NCBI GenBank assembly: GCA_020433785.1
Contig: JAGRCC010000654.1
Span: 1-16,891, forward strand
Source: Anaerolineae bacterium
Lineage (GTDB): Bacteria > Chloroflexota > Anaerolineae > 4572-78 > J111
Direction of reading: 5' to 3'
DNA length: 16,891 bases
Positions 1 through 7,675 of this stretch are shown here, piece by piece (positions within the stretch are counted from its first letter, which is position 1; each line of letters begins with the position of its first letter). Position numbers and translations under genes: made by a program. The notes beneath the pieces are model-generated. The model made no database searches. It was not told the origin of the DNA and was given only the letters and a program-made list of their open reading frames with translations.

Positions 1-962
1 TGATTGAGGGCGGTCCAGACCCCTCTTAGACTATCCGTTCCGCTGTTAATCTGCGCCGTTACCATCCCTTCTCCGAAAATCACGTTTCCGCTCCCAGGTC
101 CCTCAATAGCTCCCCGATCTCCCCCCAGGCGATTGTGGAACCAGAACGATTTTCCTTGCTCGGGTTGAGGGGTGAAATCGTCTACCAGAATAGATTGTTC
201 TTCAAGGCCGTAAAGTCTAAGGAAACCAATTTCGAATGTTTCACCCATGTCGGCGTTGAGTCGAAGTTTCAGCGAAACAGGCGGATTAGCCTCAGCCCTA
301 TAAACTGTTTGCCCGTGGTTCAACCCACCGTCACTAAGGTGAAGGGTTATCCCAGACGGTGACCACATTAGTGTCAGAAAAATCGTACCGGCGGCTCGAA
401 CCGCATCCCAATTGGAAATGGGGAGGAAAGCTTGATGCTCCGGATCGCCGGAACAGTTATTATTCACGTCAGGTTGCGAGCGCAGCACCCCCAGATGACC
501 ATTGGCAATGAAGACCACCGCGAAGTGGCATTGACCATTGCTCCCTGTCCAGATTTCAAAGCCAAAGCTCGAGTCGGTTGTTTGGTGTTGAGACTTCCAG
601 CCGGATGACTCAATAGCTAGATGCAGAATACCCGACGGAAACCGGGCTTTACTTTGGATTTCGGTTCTGGTTGCGCCTCCGGAAAGCATCAACTTTCCAT
701 CACTGACGGTCGGATTACCCTTGATCACATCCCATTGGGTAGGACCAAATACGTCGTCATTGAACTCATCGCCAAAAACGGGGGGCGGCAAGGGTGATAA
801 TGCCTGTGGTATGCGGGACAACGTTGTTGTCGATTGAGGTGCAATATCTAGCCCTGATCGAGCGGCCGCACTATGTACACTTGGGCTGCTTCCAGACAAC
901 AAAAATAGACCTATAATTGTCGATAGGATTATCTCCATAATTTTTCCGAGTCTCTTCATCAT
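1..962 (-). CDS. Exported jelly-roll (GH16/LamG-like) protein, C-terminus cut by window edge
   Basis: An open frame without stops reads leftward from two adjacent ATGs (962 or 959) to the window edge, about 320 codons. A GAGGTG ribosome site lies 3-6 bases upstream, so either ATG is possible. The N-terminus (MKRLGKIMEIILSTIIGLFL, then SGSSPSVHSA) is a signal peptide, so the product is exported. After a Pro-rich stretch, a module of about 200 residues opens with FGDEFNDDVFGPTQW, the pattern at the start of GH16/laminin-G-like beta-sandwiches; no ExDxxE catalytic motif is visible in it. A second beta-rich module begins near VDDFTPQPEQG and continues with FWFHNRLGGDRG, cut before its end. It is the last visible gene of a three-gene run of secreted carbohydrate-active proteins, 52 bases after the GH5 gene. 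The role is inferred as polysaccharide binding or cleavage. Confidence 0.72.
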   Translation of the reverse strand, partial: MMKRLGKIMEIILSTIIGLFLLSGSSPSVHSAAARSGLDIAPQSTTTLSRIPQALSPLPPPVFGDEFNDDVFGPTQWDVIKGNPTVSDGKLMLSGGATRTEIQSKARFPSGILHLAIESSGWKSQHQTTDSSFGFEIWTGSNGQCHFAVVFIANGHLGVLRSQPDVNNNCSGDPEHQAFLPISNWDAVRAAGTIFLTLMWSPSGITLHLSDGGLNHGQTVYRAEANPPVSLKLRLNADMGETFEIGFLRLYGLEEQSILVDDFTPQPEQGKSFWFHNRLGGDRGAIEGPGSGNVIFGEGMVTAQINSGTDSLRGVWTALN

Positions 963-1014
963 TTCACCTCACACAATTATGCCAATCATCCGCTTGGGCT
1001 TACCCGCCGGGTAG

Positions 1015-2283
1015 TTACTTGATTATGAGCGGCAGATAGATAACAAAACCCTTAAGGGCGATCCAATCGAATTCATAAGCCGCCGAGTAGCCATTCGCAT
1101 TGGCTTCAGGCGTCAATTCCAAAACAATCTGGAAGTCGTGGTTTCCTGTCCAACCGGTCGGCAACTGGCGGAGGTCAAGGGTAAAGATATAAGGCATTGA
1201 GGTATTTGGTGTAATTGTCAGCAGTCGAGTAATCGCCTGTCCCTCCATGACGCCTATATGTAGGAGGCTATTGCTCCCGTTTGCAGCATCTCTCACGCTG
1301 TAATTGGAAACCTGACCCGTTAGAAACGGGTAATGGTCGACATCGATGTTCTTAAGCATCGGGGAGACCGCCAGGCCTGTGATCGAGGTTCCATTGGACA
1401 CAACCTTAGTAAAGGCAACTTGGCCCTGATTATGACTCGACAAGGGGCGGGAGGGTTGGTAACCTCGCAGCAGCGCGCCCCCTTCGCTCCAGTTATCAGA
1501 CCAGCCTGGTGGAATTTCGTCTGTGTTTGATTCAACCCAGGCGTCGAACAAATCCAGATAGGCCACTCCAGAGTCATAGTGCCGACGGGTTGTGTCAGCA
1601 GCTGGCTTCTCGCTGTAGTCGTCGGGATTCATTGCCTCGCATACGTTGACGGCGCCATTGCGTAGAATTCCTTGGCAGTGGTGTGACTCTTGTGAGTCTG
1701 GTAGGATGTAGGAGAAGTCGATCAGGGTCCAGAAAAGATAGCCGGCCAGGCCATAGGCCTCGCTAAGGGAAAAGAGGGCGTTGTAGTAGGCTGCCTGTTC
1801 GATCTCGGTGTGTGGATCATCGCAGCGGGGATTGCCAGGGTTGGTAGTGCAAGGGATCAAAGGATCGGCCAGGGTGTGTAGGCCAAATTCCTCTAAGATG
1901 ATGGGTTTGTTGGCGCTAACGGCCTGAAGTCTCTGCAGGTCATACTCAAAGCAGCGTTCAGACAGAAAGTAATGCATACTGATAAAATCTACAGCCGAGA
2001 CAAACTCGGCGGCGATAACCGGGTTGTACACCAGCGCATTGGTAATGGTAGGATTATAACAAAGAGTGCCAGTAGCAACACCATAAAAGCCGAGGGTAAT
2101 CAGGTGGTTGGAGTCTAGTTGTCGGGTATGGCTGATCATCTCAGTCGCCCAGGCTTTAACCTTCGCCTCTCCGAAATTGGTGTAGTCTCGATCAAGTTCA
2201 TTCTTGATATCCCAGGCTAGAACGGTAGGGTTCGTCGCACCCAATGTGTTGATCACTGCGTTGATGTGACGGGTACTAGCCAA
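1015..2283 (-). CDS. GH5 family glycosidase, C-terminal part (catalytic residues; frameshifted from its N-terminus)
   Basis: This frame carries most of the TIM barrel of a glycoside hydrolase family 5 enzyme, probably a mannanase or glucanase acting outside the cell. The motif WDIKNELDRDY holds the acid/base Glu (fragment residue 29, counted from the TTG at 2283) and KPIILEEFGL holds the nucleophile Glu (residue 132), both in the usual GH5 context. A beta-sandwich of about 170 residues follows, and the protein ends in FVIYLPLIIK. The TTG at 2283 has no ribosome site and the homology continues upstream in the same frame (TTDYLASTRHIN), so it is not a true start. The N-terminus lies in the 2253-2753 frame, and the two join across a run of seven T on the coding strand at 2331-2325. 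One extra T gives a continuous FDFFYSSDSADPY. The lesion may be a real mutation, transcriptional slippage, or a sequencing error. Confidence 0.8.
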   Translation of the reverse strand: MASTRHINAVINTLGATNPTVLAWDIKNELDRDYTNFGEAKVKAWATEMISHTRQLDSNHLITLGFYGVATGTLCYNPTITNALVYNPVIAAEFVSAVDFISMHYFLSERCFEYDLQRLQAVSANKPIILEEFGLHTLADPLIPCTTNPGNPRCDDPHTEIEQAAYYNALFSLSEAYGLAGYLFWTLIDFSYILPDSQESHHCQGILRNGAVNVCEAMNPDDYSEKPAADTTRRHYDSGVAYLDLFDAWVESNTDEIPPGWSDNWSEGGALLRGYQPSRPLSSHNQGQVAFTKVVSNGTSITGLAVSPMLKNIDVDHYPFLTGQVSNYSVRDAANGSNSLLHIGVMEGQAITRLLTITPNTSMPYIFTLDLRQLPTGWTGNHDFQIVLELTPEANANGYSAAYEFDWIALKGFVIYLPLIIK

Positions 2284-2753
2284 GTAATCCGTTGTCGAGT
2301 ACGGATCTGCCGAGTCGCTGGAATAAAAAAATCGAAGAGGGTGACAATGGCGACCATATCGCGTGATTCTAACCGGGTAGACAAGTCGGCCAGGTGGTCA
2401 AGGTAAGCCTGGTCTGAACCGTCAAAGAGCTTATAAGGCAGGAAAATACGCACGGTATTTATGCCTAAGCTCTTGGCCCTGTTTAACTCTTCATTGATCT
2501 GGGTCGAGGTCACTGGATCCTTATAGCTCGTCCAGAACTTGTCCCAAGCAAAATCCTTAGGGTAATAGTTCACGCCTCGTACTTCAAAAGGCCTTCCGTG
2601 GCGAACCAAGAGACTGCCCTCGATAGTAACCAAGCCTGGGGGTGCAGCAGATTTGACTTGGGGAGGCCAGAAACCTATCACGGCGATACAAGTAACCCCC
2701 AACGTCACCACCAGGATGTAAAATTTCTTGCTCAATATTCGTGAAAATAACAT
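2253..2753 (-). CDS. GH5 family glycosidase, N-terminal part with signal anchor (frameshifted)
   Basis: The ATG at 2753 is well supported: AAGGAG lies nine bases upstream. Residues 1-36 are a signal peptide or anchor (KKFYILVVTLGVTCIAVIGF core). The mature part starts the GH5 barrel: VRGVNYYP, then AKSLGINTVRIFLPY and MVAIVTLFDFF, matching the first strands of GH5 enzymes. True homology stops at the T7 run (2331-2325); the remaining residues up to the stop at 2253 are out of frame and meaningless. Together with the 1015-2283 frame it makes a protein of about 580 residues. The gene sits 98 bases downstream of the GH16 gene on the same strand, so co-transcription is likely. Confidence 0.78.
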   Translation of the reverse strand: MLFSRILSKKFYILVVTLGVTCIAVIGFWPPQVKSAAPPGLVTIEGSLLVRHGRPFEVRGVNYYPKDFAWDKFWTSYKDPVTSTQINEELNRAKSLGINTVRIFLPYKLFDGSDQAYLDHLADLSTRLESRDMVAIVTLFDFFIPATRQIRTRQRITWLVPVTSTQ

Positions 2754-2851
2754 TATTGATTTCTCCTTTCTTCTTGTCTCAGGAGAAGGTATACGCTTTT
2801 AAAGCGCCTAAATTGCAGGCAGGTCACGGACGGCGTTATCCAGTACCCCGT

Positions 2852-4207
2852 TCAATGCTTTAGAATAATAGGTAGATAAATGCCAAAATTCCCTTGAATG
2901 GGTGTGAAGGCAAACATCTCTACAATAACCTCCAGCTCTTGTTCATCAATCGGAGGGCGACCGTTGAGTAACCAAAGATTGATGTGAGCATTTTCCTTTC
3001 CCGTTGGAGGAATATCAGGGCCGGTATATAGCCAGGAATCGATCTCATTGCCCGGTTCAGTGGTAGAAGCGTGGCCCTGAGAACTTGAGAACTTGATGCT
3101 GTCTGCGCGCCAATCAAAACTGTAGGTCGAATTATTGTTCAGCAATTCCAGGTTGAAGCGATGCATGTTGCCAGGATTGTTCCAGGGCTGCACGACATAT
3201 TGGGCGTTATCGTTCTCTGTTTCGCCCCACCTCGAAAGTTCGATGTCAATCTCGCGGTAATTGTATTCGGGGGCGTTGTCATCCCAGGTGAATAATCCCA
3301 GGATAACATTCGGATCCAGTTGATCCACCGAGCTGGTCAGTTTGAAGGTATAGGTTCCATAGCCGAGAGACTCGGTATTGGTAATTTCCGTGGTATACCA
3401 TTTGTTATCCCTAAAGACAATTCTAAGGTGGAGTCGTCCTTGTGGGTCAACCCAGACATCTTCTTCTCTGTCGGAAAAAAAGTTCGGCCCCGGACCGACC
3501 ACGGATTCGCTGGCCTTTACCTGCCACGTATAACCTGAAAATTGAAGCGTTCGATAAATTGGGTCGCGCTCGACTATGGCGCTTGCCACGGTATTCTGCT
3601 CCAGTTCGTCAGGGAGTGTTTGACCACCACTCATCAAGGGTGGGGCATAACCGCTTGGCGCCAGATAGGCCACAATTCTGGTCGCATTTTGGTCAATGCC
3701 GCCGGTGGTGATATCAGTCACCCAAGTACCATCGGGCCGGATGGGCGTCAAAGGTTGGGCAAAGGTAGGTTTGGTCCACCAGCCCGAAACATAGATATAG
3801 ACGGCGACTTGGTAAGCGGAGGGGTCAATACACGCTACCCGACCCTCAAGATTCTCAAAGCTGCCAAAAGGTGGTACATAGGTAAATTCGGTGCCGGGAG
3901 GACACTGAACCGAATTACGCGTATGGCCCTGGACTACCGGGAATTCTGCGGTCTTTGCGTTACGGGAGGTTACGGCTGGGGTAGTTTGATCTTCAGGTGC
4001 GGTTATGATCGAAGATGCATTGTTTACCGGGTTGGCGGCCATTGTGACGGAAGAAAAATGCGTTTGAGATATTGCGGTGGGGAATAAGGTCAGTAACACC
4101 GAGGCCAATACAATCGCTATTTCCAGGTTCCAAGGCGCTACTTTGTAGCGCCTGATCGGATACATATTCTTGCATGTTTCTATCATTCTATTTCCATCTC
4201 TCATCAT
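2852..4207 (-). CDS. Exported GH16 family glycoside hydrolase (beta-glucanase type)
   Basis: A 451-residue exported protein. A hydrophobic segment at about residues 27-47 (IAIVLASVLLTLFP) is the signal peptide. Residues about 95-220 form a beta-rich domain (VAVYIYVSGWW, RIVAYLAPSGYAPP) of a kind I only know as an accessory module. From about residue 235 a concanavalin-like jelly roll follows. It carries the GH16 signature YREIDIELSRWG: Glu319 nucleophile, Asp321 and Glu323 acid/base, exactly the ExDxE pattern of laminarinases and lichenases. The C-terminus FGIYLPIILKH is nearly the same as that of the neighbouring GH5 protein. The start is uncertain: ATGs at 4207 and 4204 lack a clear ribosome site, while the ATG at 4186 has GGAAAT upstream. 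It lies 79 bases after the SPFH gene and probably shares its transcript. The exact substrate (beta-1,3 or mixed-linkage glucan) is not resolved. Confidence 0.82.
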   Translation of the reverse strand: MMRDGNRMIETCKNMYPIRRYKVAPWNLEIAIVLASVLLTLFPTAISQTHFSSVTMAANPVNNASSIITAPEDQTTPAVTSRNAKTAEFPVVQGHTRNSVQCPPGTEFTYVPPFGSFENLEGRVACIDPSAYQVAVYIYVSGWWTKPTFAQPLTPIRPDGTWVTDITTGGIDQNATRIVAYLAPSGYAPPLMSGGQTLPDELEQNTVASAIVERDPIYRTLQFSGYTWQVKASESVVGPGPNFFSDREEDVWVDPQGRLHLRIVFRDNKWYTTEITNTESLGYGTYTFKLTSSVDQLDPNVILGLFTWDDNAPEYNYREIDIELSRWGETENDNAQYVVQPWNNPGNMHRFNLELLNNNSTYSFDWRADSIKFSSSQGHASTTEPGNEIDSWLYTGPDIPPTGKENAHINLWLLNGRPPIDEQELEVIVEMFAFTPIQGNFGIYLPIILKH

Positions 4208-4286
4208 GCTGCAATTTCAATGATATTTAGGAGCTGGCCCGTTCCTTGGTTGGGGACGGTTTGCCCAAACTAGCTTTCCGGTCGGA

Positions 4287-5069
4287 CTAACGCGAACCGA
4301 GCATCAAGAGTAGGCCAAGAGAATCTTGACTGTTAACCCCGGATGTGGCCGGCAACGATAGATTGAGAGCCGTCATTGTATCGCCCTGTTGGATCTTCTG
4401 CAACAGTTCAAGAGGTAAGATTTGCGTCACATTAGTTTCCGGACCAAGAGCAGCGGCTAGCATTGCCAAAGCCTGCGCCCGCGCGTGTGCTGTCAATCTT
4501 GTATGCGCGGCGGCGAGTTGGGCCTCGAGGATCATTGGCGCTGGACGACAGAGCACACGGATGGTGTGAATGCGTATGCCAAGCGGCTGGACGCGATCTT
4601 GGAGCGTGTTACGCAGTAAGCTCTCCAGGTGAGCCCGGTGACTAGGCAGTGTTAATAATTCAGTCGTTGTATACCCAGCCGCCAGCGACCGTAGAATATA
4701 GTTAGCCCAAGACTGAACGATCTTTTCCACACCGGCTAAAGCGGGTAATATCCGATTCAGGTCGGTGTTTCGCAGGAATGCTGGATCAAAGGTATAAAAG
4801 ATGTCAAGCGAAGCAGCAACAGCCAGATCGGTAGTGACAAGATCGTCCATATTCAGTTGGACTGCTTGCATGGTTAGATCGAGTGATTGACTAAACTGAA
4901 ACGGCCAAACAAGCGCTATTCTCGGTCCGACCACAGTGCGGTGAACAGTACCGGTGATTCGACCCCGAATAAGCAGGACCTGGCGAATACGTACAGGACG
5001 GAGACAGCCGAGTAAAAGAACGATAGCCGCTATTAAGCCAATTGTCACGACAATGCTGATGATGAGCAC
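4287..5069 (-). CDS. SPFH/band-7 domain membrane protein
   Basis: A 260-residue protein with one N-terminal membrane segment (residues 2-22, LIISIVVTIGLIAAIVLLLG), then a band-7 (stomatin/prohibitin/flotillin) domain. Typical parts are VLLIRGRITGTVHRTVVGPR, LNMDDLVTTDLAVAASLDIFYTF, and the long helix with AQLAAAHTRLTAHARAQALAMLAAA. Such proteins form membrane-bound ring or cage oligomers that organise membrane patches or chaperone membrane proteases. The start is a GTG, fixed by an excellent AGGAGG seven bases upstream. It is the second gene of the unit driven by the palindromic operator-promoter at 5470-5527, behind a small membrane protein. The domain is shorter than in flotillins and nearer to stomatin-like proteins. 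No NfeD partner is present. Confidence 0.85.
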   Translation of the reverse strand: MLIISIVVTIGLIAAIVLLLGCLRPVRIRQVLLIRGRITGTVHRTVVGPRIALVWPFQFSQSLDLTMQAVQLNMDDLVTTDLAVAASLDIFYTFDPAFLRNTDLNRILPALAGVEKIVQSWANYILRSLAAGYTTTELLTLPSHRAHLESLLRNTLQDRVQPLGIRIHTIRVLCRPAPMILEAQLAAAHTRLTAHARAQALAMLAAALGPETNVTQILPLELLQKIQQGDTMTALNLSLPATSGVNSQDSLGLLLMLGSR

Positions 5070-5169
5070 TGATGCACCTCCTACAAAAGATTAGATTCCC
5101 CTATGCCGGTTGGCGACGATACTCCTGGCGGCAGTACCAACGTCTCTATCGATCAACCGGCCACTCCAG

Positions 5170-5442
5170 TTAATCAGTTTGTTGATCGATGGTGTTAGCC
5201 TTGTGGAGCAGCCAGGCATCATAGCCATAAAAAGCGGTGATAAGCAGCAAGAACATCCCTTGGGATAAGGGGATGCCGAAAAAGGTTACAGCATTGAAGT
5301 GGGTGCTGTAAACCGACAAACCCCAAATGAGAATACCTGTAGTTAAAGCCATCCCCAACCAACCACCCAATTTTGGGTTGGATTTGGAAACACTACCAAT
5401 GGTAATAGCAACAAAGAATATAGAGCCCAATTCATGATGCAA
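5170..5442 (-). CDS. Small multi-pass membrane protein, start unsettled
   Basis: I do not recognise this 90-residue protein. It has three hydrophobic stretches, at about residues 8-20, 26-46 (GGWLGMALTTGILIWGLSVY) and 54-80, so it should be an integral membrane protein. The first possible start in this frame is the TTG at 5442, only one base after the ribosome site AAAGGAG (5450-5444). A well-placed ATG (5435, eight bases from that site) opens a different frame that ends after 23 residues (MNWALYSLLLLP and so on). Either the start is a non-ATG codon (TTG 5442 or TTG 5430), or a base has been lost just after the ATG. It is the first gene behind the 5470-5507 operator and precedes the SPFH gene by 100 bases, so it may be an SPFH partner. 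That is inference. Confidence 0.55.
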   Translation of the reverse strand: MHHELGSIFFVAITIGSVSKSNPKLGGWLGMALTTGILIWGLSVYSTHFNAVTFFGIPLSQGMFLLLITAFYGYDAWLLHKANTIDQQTD

Positions 5443-5469
5443 ACTCCTTTCGTCATAATAGGTTGTCTA

Positions 5470-5527
5470 TGATAATGTATAGCTGTATATACAGCTATAC
5501 ATTATCATATCTTTGCTAAAATGTCAA
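5470..5527 (-). promoter_or_regulatory. Promoter plus 38-bp perfect palindromic operator (GntR/HutC-type) for the SPFH unit
   Basis: Positions 5470-5507 are a perfect 38-bp palindrome centred at 5488.5, with core GCTGTATATACAGC; the central GTATATAC fits the GTMTAKAC consensus reported for HutC-type GntR regulators. On the minus strand, TTGACA (5527-5522), a 17-bp spacer and TAATGT (5504-5499) form a sigma-70-like promoter. The 26-bp operator core (5476-5501) starts in the -10 box. The core matches the operator at 10085-10110 at 23 of 26 positions. Repressor binding here would block RNA polymerase. Confidence 0.82.
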
Positions 5528-5620
5528 GAGGTATTTTTCTTCTAACCGTCAAAACAGGCGCGAAGCGTGAAATGCGAATTAGTGCGCGTCGATACACCAG
5601 TCAGCCGCACTGAAGGTCGT

Positions 5621-6253
5621 TCAAGTTTTAAGATTAAAACCGAGAACTAAACGAATGTAGGTTACTCGCTGTGGATCGCTAGTACTGGCGATCGATACGG
5701 GGTCAGCGCCGTGATTTTCGAGTTTGTTTTGAAGTCGACTTACCGCACCCTGTTCCCAACATATGATGTCTAACGTGCTGGGACCCCCTGATTTAGCTGG
5801 CATTGCCGGCCGGTTCAGGTTGATGAGTGGCGTTGCCAGTTGAGTCAGACGCGCAATGTGGAATGTCAATGCCTCTTCGCCTTGGTTGGTAAGCACTTGC
5901 TCGACAGACAACTCCGGTACATCGTGCAGGGCGTGGCGGCCGGCGGTGATAAAAGCTTTAATCAAGACTGCTTCGCCTAGATTTGACCAATCCGTGGGCA
6001 TTCGTTTTCGCTCTAATGTGGCCTGCACCTCTAGCATTAAGGGATCATCGTGGAGTTTTGTCTGTAGCCAGTCTGCATACCCCTTAAGGTAGGGCAGCGT
6101 CTCGATAATAATTGGATCCGAAGGTAATTGCAGGGGGTGGATTGCCAGCAAAGCTTGTACTTTCTCTAGAACTCTTCGAGTAGCATGTACTTTGTCCGTA
6201 CGGTCTATCCCCCAGGTCTCGGTTGAAGTCAATACCGCTTGGGCAGCTTTCAA
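5621..6253 (-). CDS. C-terminal part of a split membrane-associated protein (unrecognised)
   Basis: I do not recognise this 210-residue frame. It is mostly helical and soluble-looking (VLEKVQALLAIHPLQLP, EAVLIKAFITAGRHALHDVP), with no membrane segment. The TTG at 6253 has no ribosome site. Upstream, the frame is open back to a TAA (6313-6311) which is the stop of the 116-aa membrane protein in the same frame. Reading through that one codon gives a smooth join, LFKQRQLRRA-stop-QDYTAAVAARQSAQVETAW. The simplest reading is that both frames were one protein of about 345 residues, an N-terminal coiled coil and two membrane helices followed by this domain, cut by one nonsense change (CAA to TAA would do it). 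It may also survive as a separate polypeptide by reinitiation. Confidence 0.55.
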   Translation of the reverse strand: MKAAQAVLTSTETWGIDRTDKVHATRRVLEKVQALLAIHPLQLPSDPIIIETLPYLKGYADWLQTKLHDDPLMLEVQATLERKRMPTDWSNLGEAVLIKAFITAGRHALHDVPELSVEQVLTNQGEEALTFHIARLTQLATPLINLNRPAMPAKSGGPSTLDIICWEQGAVSRLQNKLENHGADPVSIASTSDPQRVTYIRLVLGFNLKT

Positions 6254-6310
6254 CCAAGCGGTTTCGACTTGGGCTGATTGCCGGGCCGCAACGGCGGCAG
6301 TGTAATCCTG

Positions 6311-6661
6311 TTAGGCTCGTCTAAGCTGGCGCTGCTTAAAGAGTACAAACCAAAGGGCCAGACCGATGACCACAAGTATCGCGGTGAGTACAGCACCACC
6401 AATCTCGCCCGCACCCAAAATACGTCCCACCTGCGTCCCAAAGAAGTAGCCATATAGCCCGGCTATCAACCCTGATTTGAGTAAAAGCGCATTTGGGCCA
6501 GGAAGCGACTGCCGAACGGCATTCAATTTGACTTGGGTCTGGCGGACTTCTTCAGCAAGTCGTTCACGTTTCAAAGACCAGCGCCCAAGTTTTTGCCCCA
6601 GAATAGTCTGCCCTCGCTGAATTTGCTCACCGATGGCCTCTAAAGATAGTTGACGCTCCAT
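6311..6661 (-). CDS. Coiled-coil plus two-helix membrane protein, N-terminal part of a split gene
   Basis: A 116-residue frame starting at ATG 6661, 22 bases inside the end of the preceding 341-aa gene, which implies translational coupling. Residues 1-50 are charged and helical (QKLGRWSLKRERLAEEVRQT), a probable coiled coil. Residues about 58-75 and 84-108 are hydrophobic (GGAVLTAILVVIGLALWFVL) and likely form a membrane hairpin, followed by the basic KQRQLRRA. The TAA at 6313-6311 is in the same frame as the 210-aa segment that follows, without a new ribosome site, so this is probably the first third of a longer broken protein. No family assignment can be made from sequence alone. Confidence 0.6.
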   Translation of the reverse strand: MERQLSLEAIGEQIQRGQTILGQKLGRWSLKRERLAEEVRQTQVKLNAVRQSLPGPNALLLKSGLIAGLYGYFFGTQVGRILGAGEIGGAVLTAILVVIGLALWFVLFKQRQLRRA

Positions 6662-7665
6662 AAACCGTGAGGTCCGCGTGCACCCTCCTCGGCCAAGGTG
6701 CCGGGAAGGTGGCCAACAGGATCGCTTTCGGAGAGCAGTTGCGCCGTCAGCGCTGTTTGGTTGCGACTGACCTGATCTGTGAGCATCTGACCGGCTTTGA
6801 CGATCATTGCCTCCGTCACTTGAGATGTCTGTCCCAACATCCCTTTAAGCATTGAGAGTTCCAATCCTGGCTCTGCCGTCACCCCGGCGTCCAGACCTCT
6901 CGCCAAAGTATCGAGAAGATCCTCGAGTTGCAGACAAGTGGCAACCTGCTGACTCTGCCCCCAGGTGATTTCCTCAGGACCATTTAGGGGGATTAGGTAA
7001 CGGCGAGAGAGAAACTCGGCCATCAACCGGGCTGCCAGCCAATTTAATATGACCTCATGCGGTGGACTCTGGATTACCGCCGCTCCCAGAGAGCAAAAAG
7101 TAGATGATAATCCCTTCACGAAAACGGTCTTCGGCAGGGCCTCCTGCAGCAAGGCGGCCGGCTCGTCCGCCAGAAGTAGAACCCGTAATACGGCAACGAG
7201 CGCTGCCCCTAATTCTTCATCTCCTTTGGCAAAAACACCTCCTGTCTTGACCCAATCGAGTAGCACACAAGGCCAAAGACAGGGGCGTGTCTGGTCGGTA
7301 ACCAGATCTGGCAGCGTTTGTAGGGCTGCAGCGACTGTTGTTTGCTGAGGGGTGTTATGGTCGAGACTATGTGTGGCGATATTCAAGAAGGCGGTTATCG
7401 ACTGGGGCCCGTAGTGAAAATTTAGGAGAGTGGAGACATGGGTGAGCAATGGTTTCAGAATGGTCATGACCGGCGCTTCTCGCAGAGCGGCAAAAAAATA
7501 GCACCGTATTGGGCGACTAGCTGGCGGATCATCGGCCAGACCATAGCCGGCCCGCACTAGCCGTTCCCGCGTGGCATGCAAGCCGAGGCCGCACAAGGCC
7601 TTATCAGCCTCGCCTCGGATCAGAGTTAGTAGGTCGGGGTCATCCTCACTGGTCTCTACTATCAC
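6640..7665 (-). CDS. Unrecognised 341-aa helical protein, coupled to the vWA gene
   Basis: An intact frame whose family I cannot name. It starts at GTG 7665, 10 bases after the vWA stop (7676), and ends 22 bases inside the next gene, so the three are translated as a coupled set. It has no signal peptide or clear membrane segment. It is Leu/Ala-rich and mostly helical (AALVAVLRVLLLADEPAALLQEALP, spanning about residues 154-178), with the look of an alpha-solenoid, though no regular HEAT or TPR spacing is obvious. Cys residues at WPCVLLDW and FCSLG are isolated. Its place between a MIDAS vWA protein and a membrane protein suggests a structural or adaptor part of that complex. The weak ribosome site (GGACGG) fits coupling. 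Confidence 0.7.
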   Translation of the reverse strand: MIVETSEDDPDLLTLIRGEADKALCGLGLHATRERLVRAGYGLADDPPASRPIRCYFFAALREAPVMTILKPLLTHVSTLLNFHYGPQSITAFLNIATHSLDHNTPQQTTVAAALQTLPDLVTDQTRPCLWPCVLLDWVKTGGVFAKGDEELGAALVAVLRVLLLADEPAALLQEALPKTVFVKGLSSTFCSLGAAVIQSPPHEVILNWLAARLMAEFLSRRYLIPLNGPEEITWGQSQQVATCLQLEDLLDTLARGLDAGVTAEPGLELSMLKGMLGQTSQVTEAMIVKAGQMLTDQVSRNQTALTAQLLSESDPVGHLPGTLAEEGARGPHGLWSVNYL

Positions 7666-7675
7666 CCGTCCAGTA

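Noticed and set aside
3542..4087. 181-codon plus-strand frame inside the GH16 gene
   Set aside because: It is antisense to a well-supported GH16 gene, has no recognisable motifs and odd composition; a shadow frame.
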